Part shown: positions 43,746-54,569 of the stretch, one piece after another
How positions within the stretch are numbered: position 1 is the stretch's first letter
Layout of the letters: the number at the start of each line of letters is the position of its first letter
NCBI GenBank assembly: GCA_963921425.1
Contig: OY992837.1
Location: 20,414,630 to 20,478,629 of the forward strand
Origin: Dryas octopetala
Lineage: Eukaryota > Streptophyta > Magnoliopsida > Rosales > Rosaceae
Direction of reading: 5' to 3'
Length of the DNA stretch: 64,000 nt
The notes under the pieces: model-generated
What the model was told of the DNA's origin: nothing
The model's input: only the letters and a program-made list of their open reading frames with translations
The model's database searches: none
Program-made: the position numbers and the translations under genes

Positions 43746-44069
43746 AAGGAGTGAAATTTCAAAAATTTTGCCGAAATTTTTCATTTTTTTGGGATCCCGA
43801 AATTTTATCACATATCCCTTAATTTTCGATAATATTTCGGTGAAATTTGAAATTCGCTAATATTTCGGCCGAAATTTCGACCCCCCTGCATGTGTGTTTC
43901 TGTGAAATTTCGTCAAAATTTGACGAAATTTCGCTGTGACTATTGATACAGTGATACACTGATACCTCACTGATTGACTCCTCACTCAATCACTCCCAGC
44001 CTCATTTTCATCCACAGACTCAGATTTCTCTCTTCTCTCTGTCTTCTCCCCTACGCAAAAGATTTCTCT

Positions 44070-44074
<5 letters not shown>

Positions 44075-44123
<49 letters not shown>
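44075..44123. repeat. (CT)n microsatellite
   Basis: Nearly perfect CT run of about 49 bp in the 5' non-coding part of the hAT element. Confidence 0.9.
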
Positions 44124-44126
<3 letters not shown>

Positions 44127-44458
44127 ACTCTGTCTTCTTAGCTTGCGGCAGCCCCTTGCCTCTTTCTCCGGCGTGACTCGTTGCAAAGTTTGTAACTTTC
44201 TTCCCCGGCGAGACCCCTGCAAGGTTTGTAAATTGTAAGTGCATGAGCTTGATTGAATATTGATGCCTAATATTGCGATTTGAATCTCTGAATCTCTGAT
44301 CAAGAAATGAGTAGATTATAATCATTATATTGGAAAGTCTATATATGGTTCAGAGCCTCAGTCCCTCAACTCCCTCCGATGATGGCTTCATATACAGCCT
44401 GCAATTATTAATATATATAATTAATAATATTAAACGTTATTATATATACAGGCATACA

Positions 44459-44486
44459 GCTAGCTTCAGTATATACTGAAGCTAGC
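44459..44486. repeat. Perfect 28-bp palindrome
   Basis: The half-site GCTAGCTTCAGTAT is followed directly by its exact reverse complement. It lies in the 5' non-coding part of the hAT element, amid TATA-rich sequence. Confidence 0.95.
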
Positions 44487-45106
44487 ACTATATATAATAG
44501 CTACGTAATCATCAGTATGTATCGATAGGCTATAGTGCTTGTTTTTCTCTGCAATTTTAACTATGCACTCTAATAATGTTGTTACACACATCTTGGTGGC
44601 TATAAGTGAAGTGCTATCATATACATATATATTAATATATGGTAATATAATAATATTAATTGATATAGACTAGTCAAATGGTAAAAGTCTGTGTTCTTTC
44701 ACTTCTTGGTATGCCATGCTGCAGCAAGCCAGCAACTTAGCTTTTATTTGATATTGATTAGTTAATTAACTTAATTCTACATTGATAATTTGATATAGAT
44801 ATTATTCTTATTAATCGATTATTTATTTATTTATACTAAATTTGAGGCTCTTGATGCAAGATCAGTATTTGCTAATATTGATGGGATTTGAAACATCTCA
44901 CATCTGATTATTTTTATCCACCAAGATCTGAGGCGCCTCTCTCACAGTCTCACTCTCTATTTTTCATTTTTTTTATTTGCTTATTTGTAAAAGCTTATGA
45001 AGTTATGAAATTAACTAGTTTACTTCTAATTTTGCTGCTAATTATGCTCATATTATTCTAGGTACCCAAATAAATTTGGGTTCAAATTTGAAAATAGTTA
45101 TTGACT

Positions 45107-45360
45107 GTGATTGTGTATATTTGGAAATAGGTACCCAAATACTTATTGTGATTGTGTATTTGTGTATATTTGGGGAAGGTTTAAATGTTTAATATGATTT
45201 TGGGTTTAAATTTGGGTTGATTTTGCATATTTGATTGTGATTGTATATATTTGATTGTGATTTTTCATATTTGATTGTGATTGTGTATTTCTGTATATTT
45301 GATTGTGATTTTGCATATTTGATTGTTATTATGATGATTGTGAATTTATTGATTGTGTAT
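45107..45360. repeat. Degenerate tandem repeat upstream of the hAT coding region
   Basis: Phrases like TATTTGATTGTGATTGTGTA repeat about seven times with changes, ending just before the first recognisable coding exon. Confidence 0.75.
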
Positions 45361-47262
45361 GTCTTTTGTTATTAGGTACTAATATGGATAGTGGAGGAAG
45401 AGTACGTGATTCAGCTTGGGAGCATGTACTTCCAAATCCGGCTAGTAAACAAGGTTCAATATCCAAATATTGTGGCCTTGTAATGAAGGGTGGTGGAGTG
45501 ACAAGATTGAAATACCACCTTGCAGGTATGGATCCTAGAAGCAATGTGAAACGTTGCACTAGTGTCCCACCAGAGGTGTAACAATACATTGCAAACACCT
45601 TGGGATATAAACAACAACAAAGGAACAAGAAAGCAACACAAATAGAAGAGATTCAAGCAGAACTTCGCGAAGAAGGTCATATAAACTTGAGTGACAGTGA
45701 CGACGACGACGATGATGATTATGATGATGATATGGGGCCTGAAGAGTGAAGAAATTTTCGAGCTGCAATTCGACAATCCAAAGCAGCACAATGGGATAAG
45801 GAACACCTACATAAAGTCCCGAATAGGGGACAAGGTTCTGGGTCTAGTAGTGGTTCACAGTTGAGAAGATGATCAAGCATGAGGGAATCACAACCAATAT
45901 CCCCAGTAGCACCAAGCCTCTACAAGTCATCTAAAGCACGCCAAAAGAGTGCTAAAAATCTCTTCTGGAGGGTCAATCAAAGAGAAGATGCAGGGCTTGA
46001 TAGCCAAGTTCTTCATCTACAAAAATGTTCCTCCTTCAAAAGCAGCATCTCATCATTTCAAAAACTTGGTTATAGGATGTCAGCAAGCAGGAGAAAAAGT
46101 GGAACCTCCATCACCCTATTAGATACAGAACGTATATTTGGAAAAGGAATTTAATGAAATGCAAGAGCATGTCAACAACTTGAAGAAGGATTGGGCAACT
46201 TATGGTTGCACAATCATGTCCGATGGTTGGACAGGTCCAACCAAGTTGTATATTATAAACTTCATCGCATACTTAAGAGGTAAGACTATAGTCCTTAAAT
46301 CCGTTGATTCTTCAAATCGCATAAAGGATGCAAGATATATATATATATGGGCTACTGAAGGATGTAATGGAGGAGGTTGGACCGGACAATGTTGTTCAAG
46401 TTGTCACTGACAATGGTTCCGCATATGTCGCCGCAGGGAAGAAGTTAATGAAAAAATATAATGTGTGCTGGACGTCGTGTGCGGCACATTGCATTGATCT
46501 CATGTTCGAAGAGATTGGGAAGAACCAGTCGGTTGCTAAGGTGATAAAAAAGGCTCAAAAGATCACAAATTTTATTTACAACCATAACTAGTTGTTAGCA
46601 AAGATGCGTGAGATTTGTGGTGGAGATATTATTCGTCCTGGTCCCACCCGATTTCCTACCCACTATCTTGCATTGGATAGTTTGTATCGAAAGATGATTG
46701 GGTTGAAGCAATTGTTCACTTGTACTGATTGGGGCAATAGCAACTTCCGGCGAGGAGAAGCAAGACAACAGGTGGAATCTATAGTACTTGATCACTCATT
46801 TTGGCAACAGGTGCTTAAGATTTGCGGTTTGTTACAACCTCTATACCTAGTTTTACGTGTTGTTGATACAGAGGTGTATCCTACTATGAGATCCGTTTAT
46901 GAGTTGATGCGTCGTGTAAAGGAAAAATTAGTACTTAAACACGGTGCATGGTGGGTGGTAAAAATCATTGATGATCGATGGTTTAAAACATTACAACACG
47001 ATTTGCATGCCACAGGTAACCTAAATATGTTTAAATTAAATTAGTTCCGCATATTTTTTCATTGATCTAAGTTATTTAACTTTATATTATTGTTACTAAA
47101 TATGTATTTTAATATTTACTTGATGCAGCCCACTATTTGAATCCTTGCTACCAATATAAAGAAGGCGTGGCAAATGATGGTGAACTTATTCGAGCTGTAC
47201 ACAATGTATATAAAACATTGGATCCTTATTCAACGGAAGTTGCCCAATTTGGAAATGAGATG

Positions 47263-47321
47263 AAAATAACTTGCCATAACACTTTAGTTTACTTTGTGAA
47301 AATAACTTGCCATAACACTTT
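47263..47321 (+). repeat. 36-bp tandem duplication near a splice site
   Basis: AAAATAACTTGCCATAACAC occurs at 47263 and 47299. It lies at the exon/intron border after VAQFGNEM of the hAT transposase and blurs the splice donor. Confidence 0.85.
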
Positions 47322-48435
47322 GAAGAATTTGATTGTCTTAAGTTTTATATTTTGATGGATATTGTATGATTTGTATCTAGCTAACTTATTTCAAAGATAA
47401 GAAGAGAATGTTCGGAGAGCGAGCTGCAATTGCCGCTAGATCAAAAATGTCTCCTAATGAGTATACACCGTACTTTTATTAGTTGGATCAATTGAATGGT
47501 TGAACTTACACTCATAATTTTGTACAATTCAGGTGAATAGTGGATCATGTATGGGACTGATGCGCCTACTGTAAGAAAATTAGCCATCAAAGTTCTTTCA
47601 CAAACGGTGTCATCATCCGCTTGTGAAAGAAACTGGAGCACTTTCGCTCTCATACGCACCAAGCAAAGAAATAGGCTTTCATATAGTAGGTTAGAAAAGA
47701 TGGTCTATTGCTACTATAATATGAAGCTTGCAATTCGAGACAAACAAGCTGAGGAAGATCGTGTCGACAACTATGATCCACTGGATATGTTTGAAAATTG
47801 TTTGGGGGATGATGATGCAGAGGAAAACCAACTTTATCAGTGGATCAGGCCCATCCATATAGATGATGACGCAGGCAATCCAAATCCTGATGTTGCAGCT
47901 CAAGCACGCCAAGAAGGTATCAATGTGGAAAGAGTTCTTAATAAGGAGATGGGCCCTACTGAGAGTTTTGAGGAACTTATGCGAGGTCCAATAAATCACA
48001 ACGAAAATGTTCCCACTAATCCTTCTCGATCAGGCAACTTTGACACAGGATTAGACACACCTACCAACAATGGAAGTAGAGGTGGTGGTGAGGGTGGTGG
48101 TAGAAATGAAGATAATAATGGAGATGATCAATACGATATCATTCGATTTACTGGCCAAGAAAACTACACCCATGCAACACAAGATGAGGATCATAAGAGT
48201 AGGCGTACAGAACGGGAAATTGGTGCCATTGGAAAGGACTACATTAATCGCAGGAAAAGAGGTAATGTGGGTATGATACTAGAAGAAGATGATTCGTTAT
48301 CCACCACTTTTGGTTCTATGGGGGTAGGAGATGATAATTACAATTATGGGCAAAACTCTCTAATAGTCTACCCACCATATCCCTTTTACTTAGGTGAGTC
48401 TGGCAGTAGCTCTTCAAATGAGTATGGCTATGGGC

Positions 48436-48483
48436 AAATCCCACCACAAATCCCACCACAAATACCACCACAAATACCACCTC
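48436..48483 (+). repeat. 12-bp coding minisatellite (QIPP)x4
   Basis: Four units of CAAAT(C/A)CCACCA encode Gln-Ile-Pro-Pro repeats in the C-terminal tail of the hAT transposase. Confidence 0.9.
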
Positions 48484-48963
48484 CTGATTCATACGGTTGG
48501 CATGTTGGGAATTATATGCAAAGTTATGCTAAAGATGTATCTTGGGGTGATTATTCTTCGCAGTTCACCTACTCTGGACATGATGATACTGAAGACAGCG
48601 AAAATTTTGAACCTACTAAAAACTCTATGTGGTATTGAATACTTATTTAATTCATGATTTAAAATTGTAATATAAATAAATTTGAGGTGTTATTTATATA
48701 ATTATTAATTAGTGACCCATTTTTTTAACAGTATTTACCACCAGTGCGCATTATATCCACCTTATATCACATAAAACCTACTATATAATTTGGTTTCTTC
48801 AATGTTTTTTATCAATGTAGTAGATAATATGTTAAATAAGCATATGGTCAAGTTTCATTCAAAATTTTCATATTTTGATAGTAATTTCTGTCGTTTTTAT
48901 CTAATTTTGTCGAAATCAAAATTTCCATGAAAATTTTAATCGAAACCGAAATTTTACTCCTTT

Positions 48964-50981
48964 TATCGAACACAGTTATATTGATCGATAGAAAAAAGGC
49001 AGATAAAATAAACGAAAGAAAATGTATGAATGGAAAGAAAATGATTACAATATTGAAAGTGATTAGAAAACTCTAAACCACCGTGTACTCCTAAAATTTT
49101 CTATCATAACATTGTCATTTGTCATATCGCACAGAAAAATCAGCTGCTCATCATTGAATATACTTAATTCAAGAACAAAAAGTAATTCCTTCGAAGACTA
49201 TATATATTTGACTGATGGCGTCTGTGTTTAATTTCTTCTAGCAAATCTTCATATCTGGAACCCTTATATATCTTTATTCTTTACACGTCAAAATGAATTT
49301 AATAGGAAACAATATTTTGGCCAAGAGCAGTGAATCAATGAAGAACACGAGTGATAATGATATTATTGATTGCCTAGTTGTCCAACTATATTTTGCAATT
49401 AATTAAGAATAAAAATTCAAAATATGCAATGGATTACGACCATTTAAATGATTAATTAATTTGTTTGGTCTTTGACCAAAAACTTGCTTCAAGTGTTGCG
49501 GCCGTTAGTGCTTCTATTAAGGAAGCCGTACGTTGAATTAATCACAAAAACAAAAAAAAAATATGGCTGCTGCCAAATTTCAGTTTTCTTTCTTTCTACA
49601 TTTATTCTAACGTCAAAGCATTGTCACGTTTACAATAATTCTGTATAATGTGCACTTATTATTGTCGCAGGCAAAGCGGCCCCACCCTCTGGTTCTAGAG
49701 GGGGGCAACTCACAAATTAAACACGCACAAATAAAAATGGAAATTTAACAACAAAAAAAGTAAATATTAACATCACCATCCAATCTTTATAAGACATAAA
49801 TCTTCTTCTACCATAGAATTTTTTTAATTCTACATAAATGAAGATCTTTGGTTGAATAATTAATCTGATATGCAACCAAAAGCATATAAGTTATTAGAGA
49901 ATCAACCAAATCAAATTTTTTATACTAAATTTTTAATTCTTAACTTCGATTTTTCTTGTCTTTCTCGTTAATTATATAAGGTTGTTAACTTATGGTTTTA
50001 CATTGTTATATAATAATTTGGGGTCTTTTAGTGTATGTATTTGACATGTACTATACTATGTATTTGTGGTGATTCTTATAAACTTATCAAAGAAATATTA
50101 AAAAAATATAATAAATTACTCTCAATAACAAAAAATCCAAGATTAATTGGAAATTCACCTAAAAAATTAAGCTAAAGGCCATTCTATTTGTGTGCGTGTG
50201 TCCAGAGTGAGAAAAAGGTACCGAGTACTCGGCAAATGCAAATACATGCATATGCAGATTTTAGGTTGCAGATACAACTTGTAGGTTGCAGATGTAGTCT
50301 ATGGATGCATATTTTAGGTTGCATATGTAGAGTTTAGGTTACAAATGCACATATTTTAAGTTCTAGATGCAGGTTTTAAGTTGCAGATACAAGCTGCATC
50401 AACATCTATTGAACGCTCGCTCGACGCTATTTTTGTCCAGCGAGGTAAGTTTTGGGCCGGGTGGACTATGGGTTAAAGTTCTTTATCAGTTTGGCCTTTT
50501 AAATAAAGTGCCCTAAAAAATAGTATTGGGTAATTGCATACCTAATGGGGTCCTCGTTTAATTGATAGAGCTATATTACTTTGGGGGAGCTTAATAAATT
50601 AGAGTAGATAACCAAAAATCAATTTGCAATAGGAGGAAAAGCCCAAGACCCTTATAAGCACTTATACAAGGTTACTCCAAATAAGTGAACAATTCATATT
50701 GAGTGAGCTCTAATCCATGTATGGTTGAAATTAGAGAATTTAACCCAAAACCAATTGATAATAGAAGGAGAAGCCCAAAACCCTTATAAGCACTTATACG
50801 TACAAAGTTATAATTTTTCAATGTAAAACAACACACTCTACATTGTTAAACAATTAACATAATTTTTCAATATGTAGGCCAATTAATAGATCACATTCAC
50901 TCTAATATACACATACATCAAGCTAGCTAATACTGATTCACAAACTATTCATCTCCCTCGATCTCACTCTCTTAGATTGTG

Positions 50982-51012
<31 letters not shown>

Positions 51013-51192
51013 ACACTAATCAGTTGAATAACATGATACACATCAAAAAGCCAAAAGGTATAGATCTTTGTTGTGTGCACGAAATTAAGTTTGTCACATT
51101 TTGGAAGATTTACTAGTACATTAAGTACGTCACGCAAGGAAACTTATATGAATAGACCTCCATCCATTAACTCAGTACGACGTGCATATCGA
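48964..51192. other. AT-rich intergenic DNA downstream of the MYB gene
   Basis: No coding sequence supported. It contains the minisatellite at 50240-50400 and a run of about 27 A at 50981-51008. A pair of similar sentences around GAAGCCCAA.ACCCTTATAAGCACTTATA (50638-50670 and 50768-50800) is a short direct repeat. Confidence 0.5.
50240..50400. repeat. Degenerate minisatellite, 20-28 bp units
   Basis: Units of the form TTTTAGGTTGCAGATACA / TTTTAAGTTCTAGATGCA repeat about six times. Confidence 0.75.
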
Positions 51193-52665
51193 TCAGTCAT
51201 CGCTAAGCTGTTGCTGCAAGAACCAAATGTTCTCTTCAATCCACAAGCTCTCCACTACCGAGTCCCCACCACTTGACCAATTCATATTGCTTTCTATTTG
51301 TTCAAAACCTTGGTAAAAACCCGACCCGTTTTCTGAACAATATTGACCGGTACCGCCCGGTGGATAACTAGTAATAGGGTCCAGAAATGAGCTAGCTTGG
51401 AGCTCCGATGAGTCCGAGGAAGCGGCTGCAGATATCTCGGGCACGAAATTCGGGTCAACCCAATACTGAGGGCCAGGTGCAGTAGTGACACCAGCTGGTG
51501 TATCAATGTTAGTAGTATATGTAGTTTGGGTGGGTTGACCCGATGGGGATTCGGGTGATGCCCGGATCCGTTCAATTAAGCGGGGTATCCAGACGTAATG
51601 CATGGCGTGTTGAAATTGCTTGCTGTTGACGTCACATTTGAGTTGCTTGGCGTGCTTTTGGACTCGGGTTCTCCAATAGTTCTTTATCTCATTGTCTGTT
51701 CTGCCAGGCAAGAATTCTGCTATCTTCGACCACCTAATTAATCGACTTCATTCATTAATTTCAAATAATTATAAAAGCATGCTTAAAAAAAAAGAAACAA
51801 AAAAAAAAATTTAAAAAGAAATAAATATAGCAGTCGTTGAGTAACCCAATTCGAAAGGCTGTGAATTTGCCACTTTGTACCATAGTTCAATCTCTCCTCC
51901 TCGAAATTCAAAAATAATAATAATAATAATAATAACAAAATTAAGGACTATAGACATGTATATCTGATGTATATAGTACCTGTTGCCCCAGCGAGAATGA
52001 AGTTGAAGAATCAAAAGCTGTTCTTCGAGGGTTATGTTTCCACGTCGAACATTTGGCCTCAAGTAGTTTAACCATCTTAATCTGCAGCTTTTACCACTTC
52101 GTTTCAGACCTGTATGAATTATATATACATATATAAGACTTTGTTAGTTAAAATTGATCATAACTAAGCCAACGGCATAGACTCAAATTAAAGAATTCTC
52201 TATTGTCAGAAAGAGAAATTCGGGATCAATGCAAGGTCTGAGATCGAGTTTATGACTTTCGAAACGTTGTCTCATATTTCGCATTCTTTCATCAGAAAAG
52301 CCCTATTACCCAATACCCAGCTAAATATTTTAGTTATATATATAAATAGTAATTAATGATATTCATTAAGGAATTAATAAAAGGAAGAAATTAACTTAAT
52401 TATGCATGCATGGTAGAGGAATTAATGACCGACCTGCATGGCGAGCGAGGGAATTCCAGCGGCCTTCGCCGTGGATGTTGATGTGATGGATGAGAAGGGA
52501 GTCTTCCTCAACTGTCCATGGCCCTTTTCTTAAGCCCAGTACTTGATGATCTTCTTCTTCTAATTCACAGCTTGGTTGAATATCATCATATTGATCATAA
52601 TCATCAGTTGCTGATGATGACCCATAACCTGTTTTCACGTACTGATCATCAACATTAATATCCAT
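51193..52665 (-). CDS. R2R3-MYB transcription factor, subgroup 20 type (MYB108/MYB78/MYB112/MYB62-like), 3 exons, 300 aa
   Basis: Exons on the minus strand are 52434-52665, 51980-52109 and 51193-51733. All junctions are GT/AG in phase, giving 903 nt and an uninterrupted 300-residue protein. R2 starts near residue 46 with [20 protein letters not shown] and ends [11 protein letters not shown]3 runs [20 protein letters not shown] to [20 protein letters not shown]. Both splice sites are at the positions usual for R2R3-MYB genes. After R3, [15 protein letters not shown] and [11 protein letters not shown], and the C-terminal [10 protein letters not shown], are the subgroup 20 signature. Members act in the nucleus, binding MYB-type promoter sites, and are known from stress, jasmonate, phosphate or senescence responses and anther opening. 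Which ortholog this is cannot be decided here. The 45-residue N-terminus rich in Asp and Tyr is less conserved. It is the only clearly intact host gene in the window. Confidence 0.93.
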
Positions 52666-52820
52666 ATGGGCTTTATATATATATATATAGCTTGGGAGAG
52701 AGAGAGAGCTACAAAGAATTCGGATTAGAATGGGATTATAGTGTGGAGGATAGAGAAACTGGATTTGTTGGGAGTTGGGATTACTTTAGCCTTATGAGAT
52801 ATGTGTTTAGATGAGAGGGC

Positions 52821-52828
52821 TTTATATA
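52821..52828 (-). promoter_or_regulatory. Probable TATA box of the MYB gene
   Basis: The minus strand reads CCTATATAAAGCCC about 155 bp upstream of the ATG, leaving room for a 5' UTR of roughly 120-130 nt. A longer TATATA tract (52674-52692) is too close to the ATG to be the TATA box and would lie in the 5' UTR. Confidence 0.6.
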
Positions 52829-53052
52829 GGAATAGAGATTAGAGAGATAGAGGTAAGACTTAAGCTAGATTAGGAATGAGGACCGACAAGATTAGTACTA
52901 TTCACTAAAGTAGAGACAGTGGCATTTGTTTTTTAAAAAACGAGGTCAGGTCAAGTAATTAATAAACAATTCATATTTGTAATTCTACAGAGACTGAAGC
53001 ACCAAAGACACAAACTGCATGATGATCCAATTCTTTTTTAACGCTTTCGAGT

Positions 53053-53066
53053 TTGACCCTTTGACC
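53053..53066 (+). promoter_or_regulatory. Pair of W-box-like TTGACC motifs upstream of the MYB gene
   Basis: TTGACC occurs at 53053-53058 and again at 53061-53066, about 390 bp upstream of the start codon. Tandem W boxes are WRKY binding sites. Function here is inferred only. Confidence 0.4.
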
Positions 53067-54272
53067 CTTTCACCCATCAATTTTTCTCACGCGTACACAC
53101 TACACACTGCATTTATACAATTAACTTGAATATTAAACTACAAACAACACCCTGCAACATGTTATTATATATATCTATAATTCTATATTAAACTACATGT
53201 TCCAGAATTAACTCATTTTATTATATATATGTTACACTGACACCATGTTAATATATATATGTTTTGTACCATGTGGAGAGAATGTGAAAGACATGCAATT
53301 CAAAGGTTCAATTTACAAATTTTGACCTACCAATTAATTAGCGCACTGATCTTCTCTCAAAACTATGATACATTAATGGTTTGGCTAGACAATAGGCATG
53401 CACCATAAACCCATAGCATTGGCGATTGGTCCATAGCTTGCCAACACTACGTACTAGGTATTGACTATTTTGTATTTATAAAGACTAATCCACAAACCCA
53501 GAAAGATTGTATATTGTGGTTTCAAATATCTTAGCATACAGTATGATCTGTTGCTGGATTTAGAGACCCTGCACCAAATTATACTACCGGCCACTTAATA
53601 CTGCTTTATAAGATATTTTATTTTCGATCATAATATATCATTGGGTTGTTTTCAGTTTATAATTCAACATTTGTGTTCGGTGAGTTAGATAAGTGCTTAG
53701 AATTTTAGTGCACAAAGATGGTAATTAAGTCAATGGGGTGGCTGACGGGTTTCTAGACTCTTGCCAACTTCGTGAGAGTCAATGCATTCCTATTACCATG
53801 TTGACAAAATTAAGGAATATATATAATAGTCAACCCCAGTTCAGAAATTAATTTGGCGTCAACTGATCGATGAGACCCACGTACTCCTTACTGACTTAAC
53901 CCATCAAATGATGATCAAAGCTAGCTAGCTAGGTTGGTTGAAGATAAATGTCACAATCCAATTAGAACCAACCTTAACCTTTACAAATTTTTTGTTTAAA
54001 AGAGAGAAAAAAACAAAAAAAACTAGAACGAAATGGGTAATTTATTGTTAGCTATAGCCTAGATTTTTTTTTTTTGGCTATTAGCAAAAAAATTTTTTTT
54101 TTTAAATTACATATTCCTCAATGAACTTTTCCATAATTTCAAGATAGTCACTATCCATCAAAATTGAAGAAAAAAAATTAAAGTAAGAGAAAAGAATCAT
54201 TGCTACAAAGGAACAGTCACTAATTTTCCTCAAAGCGACAGAGAGCATTTTTCACACCAAGTAAGATATTTT

Positions 54273-54483
54273 TGTCAATAAGTCAACTTAGTTCCACCAT
54301 TTTAGGAATAGAATATATAGAAAGTTTTATTATACTCTTTTATGTATATATTTACTTTCCTTATTTGTAAATATTGAACTTGATTCTAGAAAGCTGATTA
54401 GCAGGATAGCTTTTATATAAGTTACACTGAATGTGGAATAGAAAAGTATTCTGGCAAATTATATTTCTCTTTCTAATTTGACA
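54273..54483 (+). mobile_element. 5' LTR of the plus-strand copia element
   Basis: TG...CA ends and 211 bp, unusually short. A TATATA-containing stretch (54344-54352) may be the promoter. Confidence 0.93.
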
Positions 54484-54499
54484 TGGTATCAGAGCAGGG
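54484..54499 (+). other. Primer-binding site
   Basis: TGGTATCAGAGCAGGG directly after the 5' LTR, complementary to initiator tRNA-Met. Confidence 0.9.
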
Positions 54500-54569
54500 A
54501 CTGAAAATCCTCCTAGCTCTTTCCTTTTTCTTCTGCTAAGTTCATCTTTTTTCTTCATCGATCTCCACC

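Larger units (their letters stand above)
45366..48638 (+). pseudogene. hAT transposase (BED finger, DUF659, hAT dimerisation region)
   Basis: An exon begins after ATTAG; ATG is at 45384. A BED-finger-like part reads SAWEHVLPN and YCGLVMKGGGVTRLKYHLAG, with the first Cys of the usual C-x2-C replaced by Ser (SKYC). Next come an Asp-rich tract, then DUF659 with YGCTIMSDGWTG, VQVVTDNGSAYVAAGKKLM and CAAHCIDLM, then PGPTRFPTHYLAL. An intron at 47016-47128 joins HAT to AHYLNPCYQY. The C-terminal part has RKLAIKVLSQT, SSACERNWSTF (dimerisation motif), RNRLSYSRLEKMVYCYYNM and an acidic, Gly/Asn-rich tail with four QIPP units. In-frame stops lie near 45579, 45747, 45870, 46589 and 47538, with frameshifts near 46120 and 46330. 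The product would cut and rejoin hAT ends. The 363-codon 3' part (47547-48638) is still open. Confidence 0.85.
43746..48963 (+). mobile_element. hAT transposon, near full length but inactive
   Basis: A hAT transposase gene is flanked by regions rich in GAAATTTCG-type motifs (43755-43935 and 48860-48955). The outer ends read AAGGAGTGAAATTTC (43746) and, on the other strand, AAAGGAGTAAAATTTCGG (48963), a plausible diverged inverted repeat. No 8-bp duplication could be fixed, so the ends are provisional. Confidence 0.6.
52666..54272. other. 5' region and upstream spacer of the MYB gene
   Basis: AT-rich with the TATA box and W-box pair noted separately. No coding sequence and no clear TE sequence to 54267, so this is probably the native promoter region. 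Confidence 0.5.

Noticed and set aside
48070..48657. Alternative frames over the hAT transposase tail
   Set aside because: Shadows of the 363-codon frame that carries the dimerisation domain.
50230..50400. Possible CRISPR-like array
   Set aside because: Repeat units are degenerate and adjacent without unique spacers, in a plant genome: a minisatellite.
51294..51575. 93-codon minus frame inside MYB exon 3
   Set aside because: Out of frame with the R3 repeat; the exon 3 frame ends in the conserved subgroup motif.
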